Positions 33,481 to 40,876 of a DNA stretch of 64,000 nucleotides are shown here, one piece after another. Within the stretch, counting starts at the first letter, position 1; each line of letters starts with the position of its first letter. Made by a program: the position numbers and the translations under genes. The notes under the pieces were generated by a model. The model worked only from the letters and a program-made list of their open reading frames with translations, did no database searches and had not been told where the DNA came from. Source of the DNA: Actinophytocola sp963727495 (GTDB lineage Bacteria; Actinomycetota; Actinomycetes; Mycobacteriales; Pseudonocardiaceae); NCBI GenBank assembly GCA_963727495.1, contig CAVSGQ010000005.1:186001-250000 (forward strand), written 5' to 3'.

Positions 33481-33816
33481 ATGACCGACCACCCGACCGT
33501 CACACAGGTCGACACGCTCGCCACCGAGCTTCTTCAGGAGGCGCGCGGGCAGCACGCCCGGCGGGTCGCCCGGACCCTGGTGTCGGGTAGCTCGCAGCGG
33601 GTCACCCTGATCGCCCTGGCCGACGGTGCCGAGCTGGCCGAGCACGGCGCGCCGTCGGCGGCGACGTTGCACGTGCTCAGCGGGCGGGTCCGGCTGCACA
33701 CGCACAGCGAGGAGTGGGTCCTCGACGCGGGGCAGCTGTTCACCATCCCGCCGCAGCGGCACGGTCTGACCGCGCTGTCGGACGCCGCGGTCCTGCTCAC
33801 CGTCGCGCTCCGCTGA
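33481..33816 (+). CDS. cupin-domain protein
   Basis: 111 residues, single cupin barrel: LAEHGAPSAATLHVLSGRVR, HSEEWVLDAGQLFTIPPQRH and a final LTALSDAAVLLTVAL. Metal ligands are reduced compared with enzymatic cupins. ATG 33481 has GGATGGGAG. Likely a small ligand sensor or stress protein; it closes the putative dormancy block. Confidence 0.8.
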   Translation: MTDHPTVTQVDTLATELLQEARGQHARRVARTLVSGSSQRVTLIALADGAELAEHGAPSAATLHVLSGRVRLHTHSEEWVLDAGQLFTIPPQRHGLTALSDAAVLLTVALR

Positions 33817-33858
33817 GTCCTCTGTGGATGGTACGCACGCCTTTCGGAGTTGCTAAGA

Positions 33859-33880
33859 TTTGCAAGTGCCGAATCGTGCG
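33859..33880 (-). repeat. inverted repeat copy A upstream of ArsR (candidate operator)
   Basis: Read on the minus strand this 22-mer matches 34301-34322 at 20 of 22 positions (shared CGGCACTTGC and CGCACGAT). It lies 16 bp before the ArsR start with TTGCAA inside, so it likely is its operator. Confidence 0.6.
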
Positions 33881-33895
33881 GCCGGAGGTCGGGAC

Positions 33896-34288
33896 ATGAC
33901 GAGCAGTGGTGGGCGCGGAGAGGTGCCGGTGACCAGGCCCCTCTACCAGCTGAAGGCCGACTTCTTCAAGACGCTGGGGCACCCCGCGCGCATCCGGGTG
34001 CTGGAGCTGCTCAGCGAACGCGAGCACGCGGTGTCCGAGATGCTGCCGGACGTGGGCATCGAGGCGGCGAACCTGTCCCAGCAGCTCGCCGTGCTGCGGC
34101 GGGCCGGGCTGGTGACCGCGCGCAAGGAGGGGTCGGCCGTGTTCTACTCGCTGACCAGCCCGGACGTGGCCGAGCTGCTGGCGGTGGCCCGGCGGATCCT
34201 GACCGAGGTGCTGGCCGGGCAGGTGGAGCTGCTGGCCGACCTGCGCACGCCGTCCGGCCGGCGGGGCCGCCGCTCGCGCGGCGGTTGA
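33896..34288 (+). CDS. ArsR-family winged-helix repressor
   Basis: 130 residues with a canonical ArsR wHTH: FFKTLGHPARIRVLELLSER, AANLSQQLAVLRRAGLVTAR and the wing EGSAVFYSLTSP. No CxC metal motif in alpha-3 is present (VSEMLPDVGIE), so sensing may be non-metal or through other residues. ATG 33896 has GGAGG at good spacing. Inverted operator-like repeats flank the gene, suggesting control of itself and the next gene. Confidence 0.9.
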   Translation: MTSSGGRGEVPVTRPLYQLKADFFKTLGHPARIRVLELLSEREHAVSEMLPDVGIEAANLSQQLAVLRRAGLVTARKEGSAVFYSLTSPDVAELLAVARRILTEVLAGQVELLADLRTPSGRRGRRSRGG

Positions 34289-34300
34289 GCAACGCTCGAT

Positions 34301-34322
34301 CGCACGATCCGGCACTTGCGAA
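34301..34322 (+). repeat. inverted repeat copy B downstream of ArsR
   Basis: Plus-strand copy of the site at 33859-33880, 20 of 22 bases alike, placed 56 bp before the 64-residue gene at 34378. Probably a second ArsR operator. Confidence 0.6.
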
Positions 34323-34377
34323 GTTCTTTAACCGCGCAGATGATGTACCCACGTGCGACGGCAGGGATGCGAGGACG

Positions 34378-34572
34378 ATGAGCCAGTTCATGATGACCCT
34401 GCGCAGCCGGGTCGACGCCGTCCAGCAGGCGATCGTGGAGGCCCGGCAGGCCGGCGACAGCTACACGACCTCCCTGCACCACGCCCGCCTCGAGGACCTC
34501 CTCGACCTGGCGGCCCGCAACGACGTGGACACCGAGGGCTGGGTCGACCCGGCCCTGCTGCCCGTCGACTGA
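34378..34572 (+). CDS. small protein, unknown
   Basis: 64 residues, helical: MMTLRSRVDAVQQAIVEARQ, then LHHARLEDLLDLAARNDVD and WVDPALLPVD. ATG 34378 behind GAGGACG. It follows the ArsR gene and its second operator-like repeat, so it may be the repressor's target. No family recognised. Confidence 0.65.
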   Translation: MSQFMMTLRSRVDAVQQAIVEARQAGDSYTTSLHHARLEDLLDLAARNDVDTEGWVDPALLPVD

Positions 34573-34773
34573 CGGTTCCGGGCGTCCGCCCGGGCCCCGG
34601 CGCTCGACGAAGCGGTCGGTCACGGCGTGGCCCATCTCGCTCCGCGTGTCGGGTGCACTACTCCGCGCACAGCCGATCGGCGGGTTCCGGGCGTCCCATG
34701 GGCTCAATGTGCGCGCCCGGTGGTCGTGATCGATTGACAGGGAACGGCGGCATCCTCCCTAATCTTTTCCAAC

Positions 34774-34816
34774 CCTGCCACCCGCAGGCTTTTCCGCACC
34801 CCCTGCCATCCGCAGG
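34774..34816 (+). repeat. two direct copies of a 15-bp hairpin element
   Basis: CCTGCCACCCGCAGG at 34774 and CCTGCCATCCGCAGG at 34802; each can fold with CCTGC/GCAGG arms. They lie in the 5' leader of the DUF3103 gene, downstream of a TTGACA at 34734. Possible RNA leader or operator. Confidence 0.5.
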
Positions 34817-34834
34817 TGATCGAGGAGGGGCCGC

Positions 34835-35950
34835 GTGTACTCACGTGTCTTTCGTATCGTCGCGTCGTCCGCCGTCACCATGGCGCTCGCGCTCGGTGTG
34901 TCCGTCGTGCCCAGCCAGGCCGAGCCCACCGGGGTGTCGGCCGAACCGGGCCGGGCGGCGCCGGGCGACAGCGTCGCCACCGTCACCGATCGTCTCGCCC
35001 GGCTGATCGTCTCGCCGCGGGCCGCCGACGCCCGCCGCGCCGGGCTGTTGCGCGCCGCGGCGGACAAGGCGGTCGACCTGGCCGCCGCGCCCGGCGGACC
35101 GGCGTTCCGCACCGCCGTGCGGCGGGCGAACGCCGCCGTGTTGGCCGCGAAGGGCCTGCCCGCCGGCGGGACCTCGCTGCTGCGCCTGCGTCTCGCGGAC
35201 CCCGGCATGCGCGCCGCGTTGCTGCGGGGCGCCGCTCCGCTCGTCGCGGCCGCGCCGTCGGACGACGTCGCCGCGGCGGTGACCGCCTACGAACTCGGCG
35301 GCGCGCCGGTGCTGCTCGACCCGGACAAGGTCCCGCAGCGGCCGGTCCTCGTGGTCGAGGTCGACACAGCGCGGGCGCTCCCGATGGGGATGGACGTGAT
35401 GCGCACGATCCTGGACCGCCACGGGCTCACCGAGGCGGCGCCGCGGGCCACCGCGACGTCCGGGTACTGGGCCACCCAGGTCCGCGCGGTGCGGCTGTCC
35501 GACGACAAGGAACCGTGGATCAAGGGCGCCGCGGAGATCTTCGGCATCGCGGGCGGCTTCGGGCTCGACGGCAAGGTCAAGGTGGACACCGTCACCATGC
35601 CCTACCTCGACCACGACGGCACCACGTACTACCCGAACCAGCTGATCGTCCACTTCTCAGCGTACAAGTACAACCTGGCCGACTTCGTGATGATGGAGGA
35701 CGACGGCGACACCAACTACCAGTCGCTCGCCGTCGCGCTCGCCGACGCGCTGCTGACCATTGTGGACGGTGGCGCGTACGTCCCGCTGGTGAACGCGATC
35801 CTGAACGCCATGCCGGGCTCGTGGTGGACCGACGACCCGGACTACGTGGACTCCTGGTACACCCTGTCCACGACGACCAGCGGCCGGCTCAACGGGGCCG
35901 CGGCCAACGGCTGGATGAACCTGGCGCCCTACTGGGTCGCGCCGCTCTGA
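34835..35950 (+). CDS. secreted DUF3103-like protein
   Basis: 371 residues. A signal peptide (VASSAVTMALALGVSVVPSQ then AEP) is followed by a helical Ala-rich part (40-130) and a C-terminal region with DGTTYYPNQLIVHFSAYKYN and NQYQ-like acidic segments resembling DUF3103. GTG 34835 follows GAGGAGGGG. A TTGACA element at 34734 and two repeat hairpins lie upstream. Exported; function unknown, with a possible cargo or adhesion role. Confidence 0.65.
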   Translation: MYSRVFRIVASSAVTMALALGVSVVPSQAEPTGVSAEPGRAAPGDSVATVTDRLARLIVSPRAADARRAGLLRAAADKAVDLAAAPGGPAFRTAVRRANAAVLAAKGLPAGGTSLLRLRLADPGMRAALLRGAAPLVAAAPSDDVAAAVTAYELGGAPVLLDPDKVPQRPVLVVEVDTARALPMGMDVMRTILDRHGLTEAAPRATATSGYWATQVRAVRLSDDKEPWIKGAAEIFGIAGGFGLDGKVKVDTVTMPYLDHDGTTYYPNQLIVHFSAYKYNLADFVMMEDDGDTNYQSLAVALADALLTIVDGGAYVPLVNAILNAMPGSWWTDDPDYVDSWYTLSTTTSGRLNGAAANGWMNLAPYWVAPL

Positions 35951-35952
35951 GG

Positions 35953-37089
35953 TCAGGCCCGCGCGGTCCGGGCGAGCTGCACGAGGAGCTCGGCGTTCGT
36001 GCTCGTCCGGCGCAGGCCGTCGAGGAGGAGGTCGACCGACTGCTGGCCGTCGCGCCCGTCCAGCGCCCGGCGCAGGGCGCGGGTGGCGGCCAGCTCGTCG
36101 GCGGCCAGGAGCAGCTCCTCCTTGCGGGTGCCGGACTGGCGGACGTCGACGGCGGGGAACACGCGCCGCGCGGCGGTCTTGCGGTCCAGCCGCAGCTCGG
36201 CGTTGGAGGTTCCCTTGTACTCCTCGAAGATCAGCGTGTCGCCGGCGGAGCCGGTCTCGACGAGCGCGGTGGCGAAGATGGTCAGCGAGCCGCCGTCCTC
36301 GATGTTGCGCGCGGCGCCGAGGAACCTCTTCGGCGGCATGAGCGCGGTGGAGTCCACGCCACCGGACAGGACCCGCCCGGAGGCCGGCGCGGCGAGGTTG
36401 TAGGCGCGGCCGAGCCGGGTCAGCGAGTCCAGCATCACCACCACGTCCCGGCCCATCTCGACCAGGCGTTTGGCCCGCTCGACGGCGAGCTCGGCGAGGG
36501 CGGTGTGCTCGCGGGGCGGGTGGTCGAACGTCGCAGCGATCACCTCGCCGGGCACCGCCCGCGCCAGTTCGGTGACCTCCTCGGGGCGCTCGCCGACGAG
36601 GACGAACATGAGATGGCACTCCGGGTGGTTCTTGCCGATCCCGTGCGCGATCGCCTGCAGCACGGAGGTCTTGCCGGCCTTGGGCGGCGCGACGATCAGC
36701 GCGCGCTGCCCCTTGCCGACCGGCATGAGCAGGTCGATCGCGCGGGCGGTCAGTGCGTGCGGCTCGGTCTCCAGGCGCATCCTGTCGTCGGGGTAGAGCG
36801 GAACCAGTTCGGCGAACGCCGGGCGGGACCGAGCGTGGCGCGGGTGCCGGCCGTTGACGGACTCGACGCGGGCGAGCCGTCCGCCGCGGCCCGTGCCGCT
36901 GACGGTGTCGCCGCGGCGCAGCCCGTGCTCGTGGACGAGTCCCTGCGGGACCTGGGTGTCGCCCGGGCCGGGCAGGTAGCCGTCGGCGCGGACGTAGGCG
37001 CGGTTGCCCACGACGTCGAGGATTCCGGTGACCTGACCGTCCTCTTGCGACGCATGGGTGGCGCACGGTGTGTAAGTGTTGTCGGGCAT
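35953..37089 (-). CDS. rho: short, divergent transcription terminator Rho paralogue
   Basis: 378 residues: OB/CSD-like RNA-binding domain (residues 18-95), Walker A PPKAGKTSVLQAIAHG, Q-loop SGRVLSGGVDSTALMPPKRF, and SGTRKEELLLAADELAATRA. The N-terminal helical domain and long actinobacterial insertion are absent. Two substitutions near the ATP site stand out: VGERPEE for the usual (I/V)DERPEE, and KGTSNAEL for KGTGNMEL. Housekeeping Rho is presumably elsewhere, so this is a second copy. ATG 37089 has GGAAAG. It follows the STAS-HATPase gene on the same strand after 190 bp without a gene. Confidence 0.88.
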   Translation of the reverse strand: MPDNTYTPCATHASQEDGQVTGILDVVGNRAYVRADGYLPGPGDTQVPQGLVHEHGLRRGDTVSGTGRGGRLARVESVNGRHPRHARSRPAFAELVPLYPDDRMRLETEPHALTARAIDLLMPVGKGQRALIVAPPKAGKTSVLQAIAHGIGKNHPECHLMFVLVGERPEEVTELARAVPGEVIAATFDHPPREHTALAELAVERAKRLVEMGRDVVVMLDSLTRLGRAYNLAAPASGRVLSGGVDSTALMPPKRFLGAARNIEDGGSLTIFATALVETGSAGDTLIFEEYKGTSNAELRLDRKTAARRVFPAVDVRQSGTRKEELLLAADELAATRALRRALDGRDGQQSVDLLLDGLRRTSTNAELLVQLARTARA

Positions 37090-37279
37090 GGGTTTTCTTT
37101 CCAGGAGGGGATCCCGCTCACACCCGCGCGGGCCACGGCACGACGGCCGGTCGGAGCGGTGGAACGGTGATCCGGAGAAGTTCTTGTGGGGGAGAAGACT
37201 CCTGCATCCACAAGGGAGATGTCACGAGGCTACCCCACCCCGCCGGCGCGGCGCAACGCCGATGGCCTCGCCGGTGTCC

Positions 37280-38008
37280 TCAGAGCGCGGCCCACACCAC
37301 TTTGCCGCCGGACGGTGTGGGCGTGCTGTTCCAGGTGCGGCACAGGCGGGAGACCACCGCGAGCCCGTGCTGGGCCGGCGCACCGGGGGGCGGCTCGGGC
37401 AGCCACGGCAACGACGGATCGTCGTCGTACACGGCCACGGTCAGCAGGCCGCGGCGCAGTTCCACGCGGACGGTCGGCGGGCCGTAGGTGTGCTTGATCG
37501 TGTTCTCGACGAGCTCGTTGGTGACCCAGACCGCGTCGATCGCGCGGTCGCCGGTGATGTCCCAGCGCGCGCAGCACTCGCGGATGAACGCGCGCGCCAT
37601 CCGGACGCAGCCGCGGCCGTTGGGCAGCGCGAGCCTGCCGACCTGGCGCGGCGGCGGTTCACCGACGGCGTCCACCGCGGCGTCCACGTCGCGGTACACC
37701 GGGAGGAAGCGGGGCATCCGGTAGGCGTCCAGCATGCCGTGGCTGGCCTCGCCGGCGGCCACGAGCAGCAGCGGCAGCCCCGGCCAGCGTGCGATCTCCG
37801 CGCCGACAGCCGGGAACAGCGCCAGCGCGGCCACGCTGTGCACCCGCAACCCGTCCACGTCGACGATCACCGCGCGCGGCTCCTCGGCGGCCGCCTTCAC
37901 CATCGCCTCGCGCAGCCGGGCGTATGTCACCGCGTCCAGCAGGCCCTGCGCGACCACCACCACGGTCCCGTGGTGGTGCCACCAGTACGCGCTGAGCTCG
38001 GCGGTCAC
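37280..38008 (-). CDS. STAS-HATPase fusion (anti-sigma antagonist plus anti-sigma kinase)
   Basis: 242 residues. Residues 1-115 are a STAS domain (AVIVDVDGLRVHSVAALALF, with Ser in HSVAAL as candidate phospho-site); residues 125-242 are an RsbW-like ATPase (VTNELVENTIKHTYGPP as N-box, then QHGLAVVSRLCRTW). Normally these are separate partners; the fusion may switch itself by intramolecular phosphorylation. No sigma factor gene is adjacent. GTG 38008 with GGAACC. Confidence 0.85.
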   Translation of the reverse strand: MTAELSAYWWHHHGTVVVVAQGLLDAVTYARLREAMVKAAAEEPRAVIVDVDGLRVHSVAALALFPAVGAEIARWPGLPLLLVAAGEASHGMLDAYRMPRFLPVYRDVDAAVDAVGEPPPRQVGRLALPNGRGCVRMARAFIRECCARWDITGDRAIDAVWVTNELVENTIKHTYGPPTVRVELRRGLLTVAVYDDDPSLPWLPEPPPGAPAQHGLAVVSRLCRTWNSTPTPSGGKVVWAAL

Positions 38009-38043
38009 GGTTCCATACTCGACCCTGCGGCCGCGGAAGGACA

Positions 38044-38075
38044 GCCGGGGACACCGGGCGCGCGGTGTCCCCGGC
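38044..38075 (-). terminator. terminator hairpin of the subtilisin gene
   Basis: GCCGGGGACACCG, six bases, and its perfect complement: a 13-bp stem 8 bp beyond the stop of the protease gene on the minus strand. Confidence 0.85.
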
Positions 38076-38083
38076 CGGTGAGG

Positions 38084-39574
38084 TCAGGCCGGAGCGGCGC
38101 CCAGCGAGGTCGCCGCCGCGACCGCGTCGACCAGTCCGGTGCCCTTGTCGAAGCTGGACGTGTACGGCCCGGCCGCCTGGTAGGGCGCGCCCGCGGTGAA
38201 CTTGTACGCGGTGGACTTGAGCGCGTCCTCGATCTCGGCCGGGGTGGCCGAGGGCTTGGCCTGGAACAGCTGGGCCACGATGCCGGTGATCTGCGGCGCG
38301 GCCATCGAGGTGCCGCTGATGACGTTGTACGTGCCGAGGTCCAGCGCGCCCGGGCCGTTCATCGGCTGCAGGCCGGTGGAGCAGATCGGCAGGTACAGCC
38401 GGCAGGCCGAGACGATGTTCTCGCCGGGGGCGGAGATGTCCGGCCAGGTGCCCTGGTCGGCGGCGGCGCCGCGCGAGGAGAAGTCGGACACCGAGCCGTC
38501 GCGGGTGCCGGTGCCCTGGTCGTTGAAGGACGCCACGGACAGGATGCCCGGCGTCGGGTCGGTGCCCGGCGGGTTGGACAGGTTGGCCGAGCCGTCGCCG
38601 CCGTCGTTGCCGTTCGCCCAGACGGTGACCACCCCGTCGGCGGCGAGCCGGCGCTGGAGCTTCACGGTGGCGGAGTTCGGGTCGAACTCGCCGCCGCCGG
38701 ACGGGCCGTAGGAGTTGTTGATGACCTTGATCGGCGGGCAGGTCGAGGCCGGCACGCCCGCGCCGCACGGGGCGGCGTGGTTCTCCAGCACCCAGTTCAG
38801 CGCGGAGTCCGCGCCGATGATCAGCAGCGCGGCGCCGACCGACAGCGACACGATCTTGGCGCCGGGCGCCGAGCCACCGACCTTCGTCCCATTCGACAGG
38901 GTGTAGTCGTCACCCGCGGCGATGCCGTTGACGTGCGTGCCGTGCCCGCCGCCCGAGAGCAGGTCGGTGTCGACGAAGGTGGGGACGTCGACCAGGCAGC
39001 CGGAGGTCGGCGCGTCCTCGGTGAGGCAGAGGCCCTTGAGGCTGCGCACCACGCGGGTCGCGCCGCCGGGGCCGGCGAACGCCGGGTGGGTGGGGTCGAC
39101 GCCGCTGTCGATCACCGCGACGGAGACGCCGGTGCCGTCCAGCGCGGTGCCGTTCGCGCCGGTCAGCGTCTGCTGGGCGGCGAGGCTGCGGGTGGCGGTG
39201 GTGCCGGAGCTGGCGAACAGGCGCAGGGGCTCGTCACCCTCGACGTAGGTGACGCCGGGCAGCGCGCGGGCGGCGCGGACCTGCCCCGCGGTGCCGCTGG
39301 CGGCGACGACGCCGATGCGCCGGAAGGCGGTGATCTCGGTCAGGCCGGCCTGCCGGACGGCCGAGTCGGCCGCGGCGAGGTCGCTGCCGTGCACGAGCAC
39401 CGACATCGGCATGCTGTCCGCCGCGGTGCCCAGCGTGCGGGCCAGCGACGCGGACAGCGGCGCGAGCGCCGGCGCGGCGCTCGCGGGCACGCCTACCCCC
39501 ATCGGAACGAGCACGAGCGCGGCCACGAGCGCGGCCCGCCGGACGAACCCCCGGCACGAAGATCGACGGATCAT
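38084..39574 (-). CDS. secreted subtilisin-like serine protease (S8)
   Basis: 496 residues: signal peptide (ALVAALVLVPMGVGVPASAA), an inhibitor-I9-like propeptide to about 130, then catalytic Asp in AVIDSGVDPTHP near 152, His in GHGTHVNGIAAG near 210 and Ser in SGTSMAAPQITG near 417. Asn of the oxyanion hole is in VINNSYGPSGGG. Short for the family, with no C-terminal domain. ATG 39574 follows GGAGGCG; an ATG 12 bases upstream is less well placed. Ends at a strong terminator. Confidence 0.94.
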   Translation of the reverse strand: MIRRSSCRGFVRRAALVAALVLVPMGVGVPASAAPALAPLSASLARTLGTAADSMPMSVLVHGSDLAAADSAVRQAGLTEITAFRRIGVVAASGTAGQVRAARALPGVTYVEGDEPLRLFASSGTTATRSLAAQQTLTGANGTALDGTGVSVAVIDSGVDPTHPAFAGPGGATRVVRSLKGLCLTEDAPTSGCLVDVPTFVDTDLLSGGGHGTHVNGIAAGDDYTLSNGTKVGGSAPGAKIVSLSVGAALLIIGADSALNWVLENHAAPCGAGVPASTCPPIKVINNSYGPSGGGEFDPNSATVKLQRRLAADGVVTVWANGNDGGDGSANLSNPPGTDPTPGILSVASFNDQGTGTRDGSVSDFSSRGAAADQGTWPDISAPGENIVSACRLYLPICSTGLQPMNGPGALDLGTYNVISGTSMAAPQITGIVAQLFQAKPSATPAEIEDALKSTAYKFTAGAPYQAAGPYTSSFDKGTGLVDAVAAATSLGAAPA

Positions 39575-39672
39575 GAACGCCTCCAACCAGCAACGACGGT
39601 TGTCCCCCTAACGAGCGACGCTCGATTAGGTGACGCGCCGTGCCTGAGGCGCTACGGCGGGGTGTGCGATGG

Positions 39673-40635
39673 TCACCAGTCCCAGCGCAGGCCGTACGCC
39701 ATCCCCGGGGCCAGGTCGCGGAAGCTCGCCTGGCTCTCGCCGGCGCCGTCCACGCGCACGTTCTCGCGAGTCGGGACGAGGTCGTTGAGGTCCCGCTGGA
39801 AGGCGTCCCGCAGCAGCCACACCCGTTCCGGCGGCCGGTCGCGGTCGAAGCGGACCCGGAGGTCGAGCACTCGGCAGGGATGTCTCAGGACACACGCGAA
39901 GTGCGGGCGCATCGGCTGGTCCCCGGGCAGCTGGACGCGCATGGCGAGGTCGTGCGTCTCGCCCCGGGCCAGCGGGCGCGGCAGGACCAGCGAGAAGGCG
40001 TACCGTGCGCTGGACTCCATCCCGCGCGCGACGAGCGTGCCACCGTGGAACAGGTCCACGCCGAGGTCCCGCGGCAACGGACTCGGCCCGCGGTTCGCCG
40101 TCGAGACCGTCATGGCGAGGTCGATCTCGGTCAGGTCGTCCCGGTCGGCCACGATCGTGCGGTACTGGAGCACCTCGCGGCGCCCCCGATCGAGTGCGAG
40201 CGCCACCCGGAGCTCCGCGGTGTGCCACCGCGACGACGCCGCGGGCCGTGGCGCACGTTCCGGCTCGGCGACCGTGGCGAGCTGGGCGATGTGGTGTATC
40301 CCGTCGTCGATCCGGCGCCGAGCGGTTCTGGGGTCGCGGTTCAGTTTCGTCGCGGCCAGGCCGACCCGGTCCTGGTAGAGCGGCAGGCGGGCGTCCGGCG
40401 CGATCGCGAACGCGGCCATCACGGCGACCCGAAGATCCGCCGGCAGGTTCCGTGCGAGGCTTTCCAGCCGCTCACCGACCTTCTGGCGAATCTCGGCCGG
40501 ACCGTCCTCTTCGGTCACCGCGCACACCGCGCGCAACGTCGCGCCGACGCGCTCGTCGATGCGACTGACGAACAGGCCGCGCCCCTTCCGCAGTGCCTTC
40601 AGATCCCCGATCAGTTCCGGTAGAACCGCCGTCAT
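39673..40635 (-). CDS. two-domain protein of unknown function
   Basis: 320 residues. The N-terminal 110 residues (DLKALRKGRGLFVSRIDERV, EIRQKVGERLESLARNLPAD, DPRTARRRIDDGIHHIAQLA) form a helical module that recurs in actinobacterial regulatory or STAND-linked proteins, from memory. The remaining 200 residues are beta-rich (VLQYRTIVADRDDLTEIDLA). No signal peptide. It neighbours the HTH-NB-ARC-TPR gene on the same strand across a 241-bp gap carrying a TGGGTTAACCCA palindrome at 40848. Function unknown. Confidence 0.75.
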   Translation of the reverse strand: MTAVLPELIGDLKALRKGRGLFVSRIDERVGATLRAVCAVTEEDGPAEIRQKVGERLESLARNLPADLRVAVMAAFAIAPDARLPLYQDRVGLAATKLNRDPRTARRRIDDGIHHIAQLATVAEPERAPRPAASSRWHTAELRVALALDRGRREVLQYRTIVADRDDLTEIDLAMTVSTANRGPSPLPRDLGVDLFHGGTLVARGMESSARYAFSLVLPRPLARGETHDLAMRVQLPGDQPMRPHFACVLRHPCRVLDLRVRFDRDRPPERVWLLRDAFQRDLNDLVPTRENVRVDGAGESQASFRDLAPGMAYGLRWDW

Positions 40636-40847
40636 CGTCGCCTCCAGATCCGCCTTTCCTCAATTCAGTCGTCCGGCGCGGGCCGAACGTTGCCGCCGCC
40701 GGCCGCCGGGCATTAGTGGATCTCCACGTGACCACCTTTTCCGTTCGACTGTCTCCCGTCGTACATCGTTCGACGGGAGCCTTGTCGACGCGCATGGACG
40801 AAACCTGGGCCAAAGAGGTATCCAAAGGTGACATTGGGTCATCCGCG

Positions 40848-40859
40848 TGGGTTAACCCA
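40848..40859. promoter_or_regulatory. 12-bp perfect palindrome
   Basis: TGGGTTAACCCA, AT-centred, in the gap between the NB-ARC gene end and the unknown two-domain gene. Candidate operator; alone too short to be sure. Confidence 0.3.
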
Positions 40860-40876
40860 TCCCTCGGGATTTCGGG

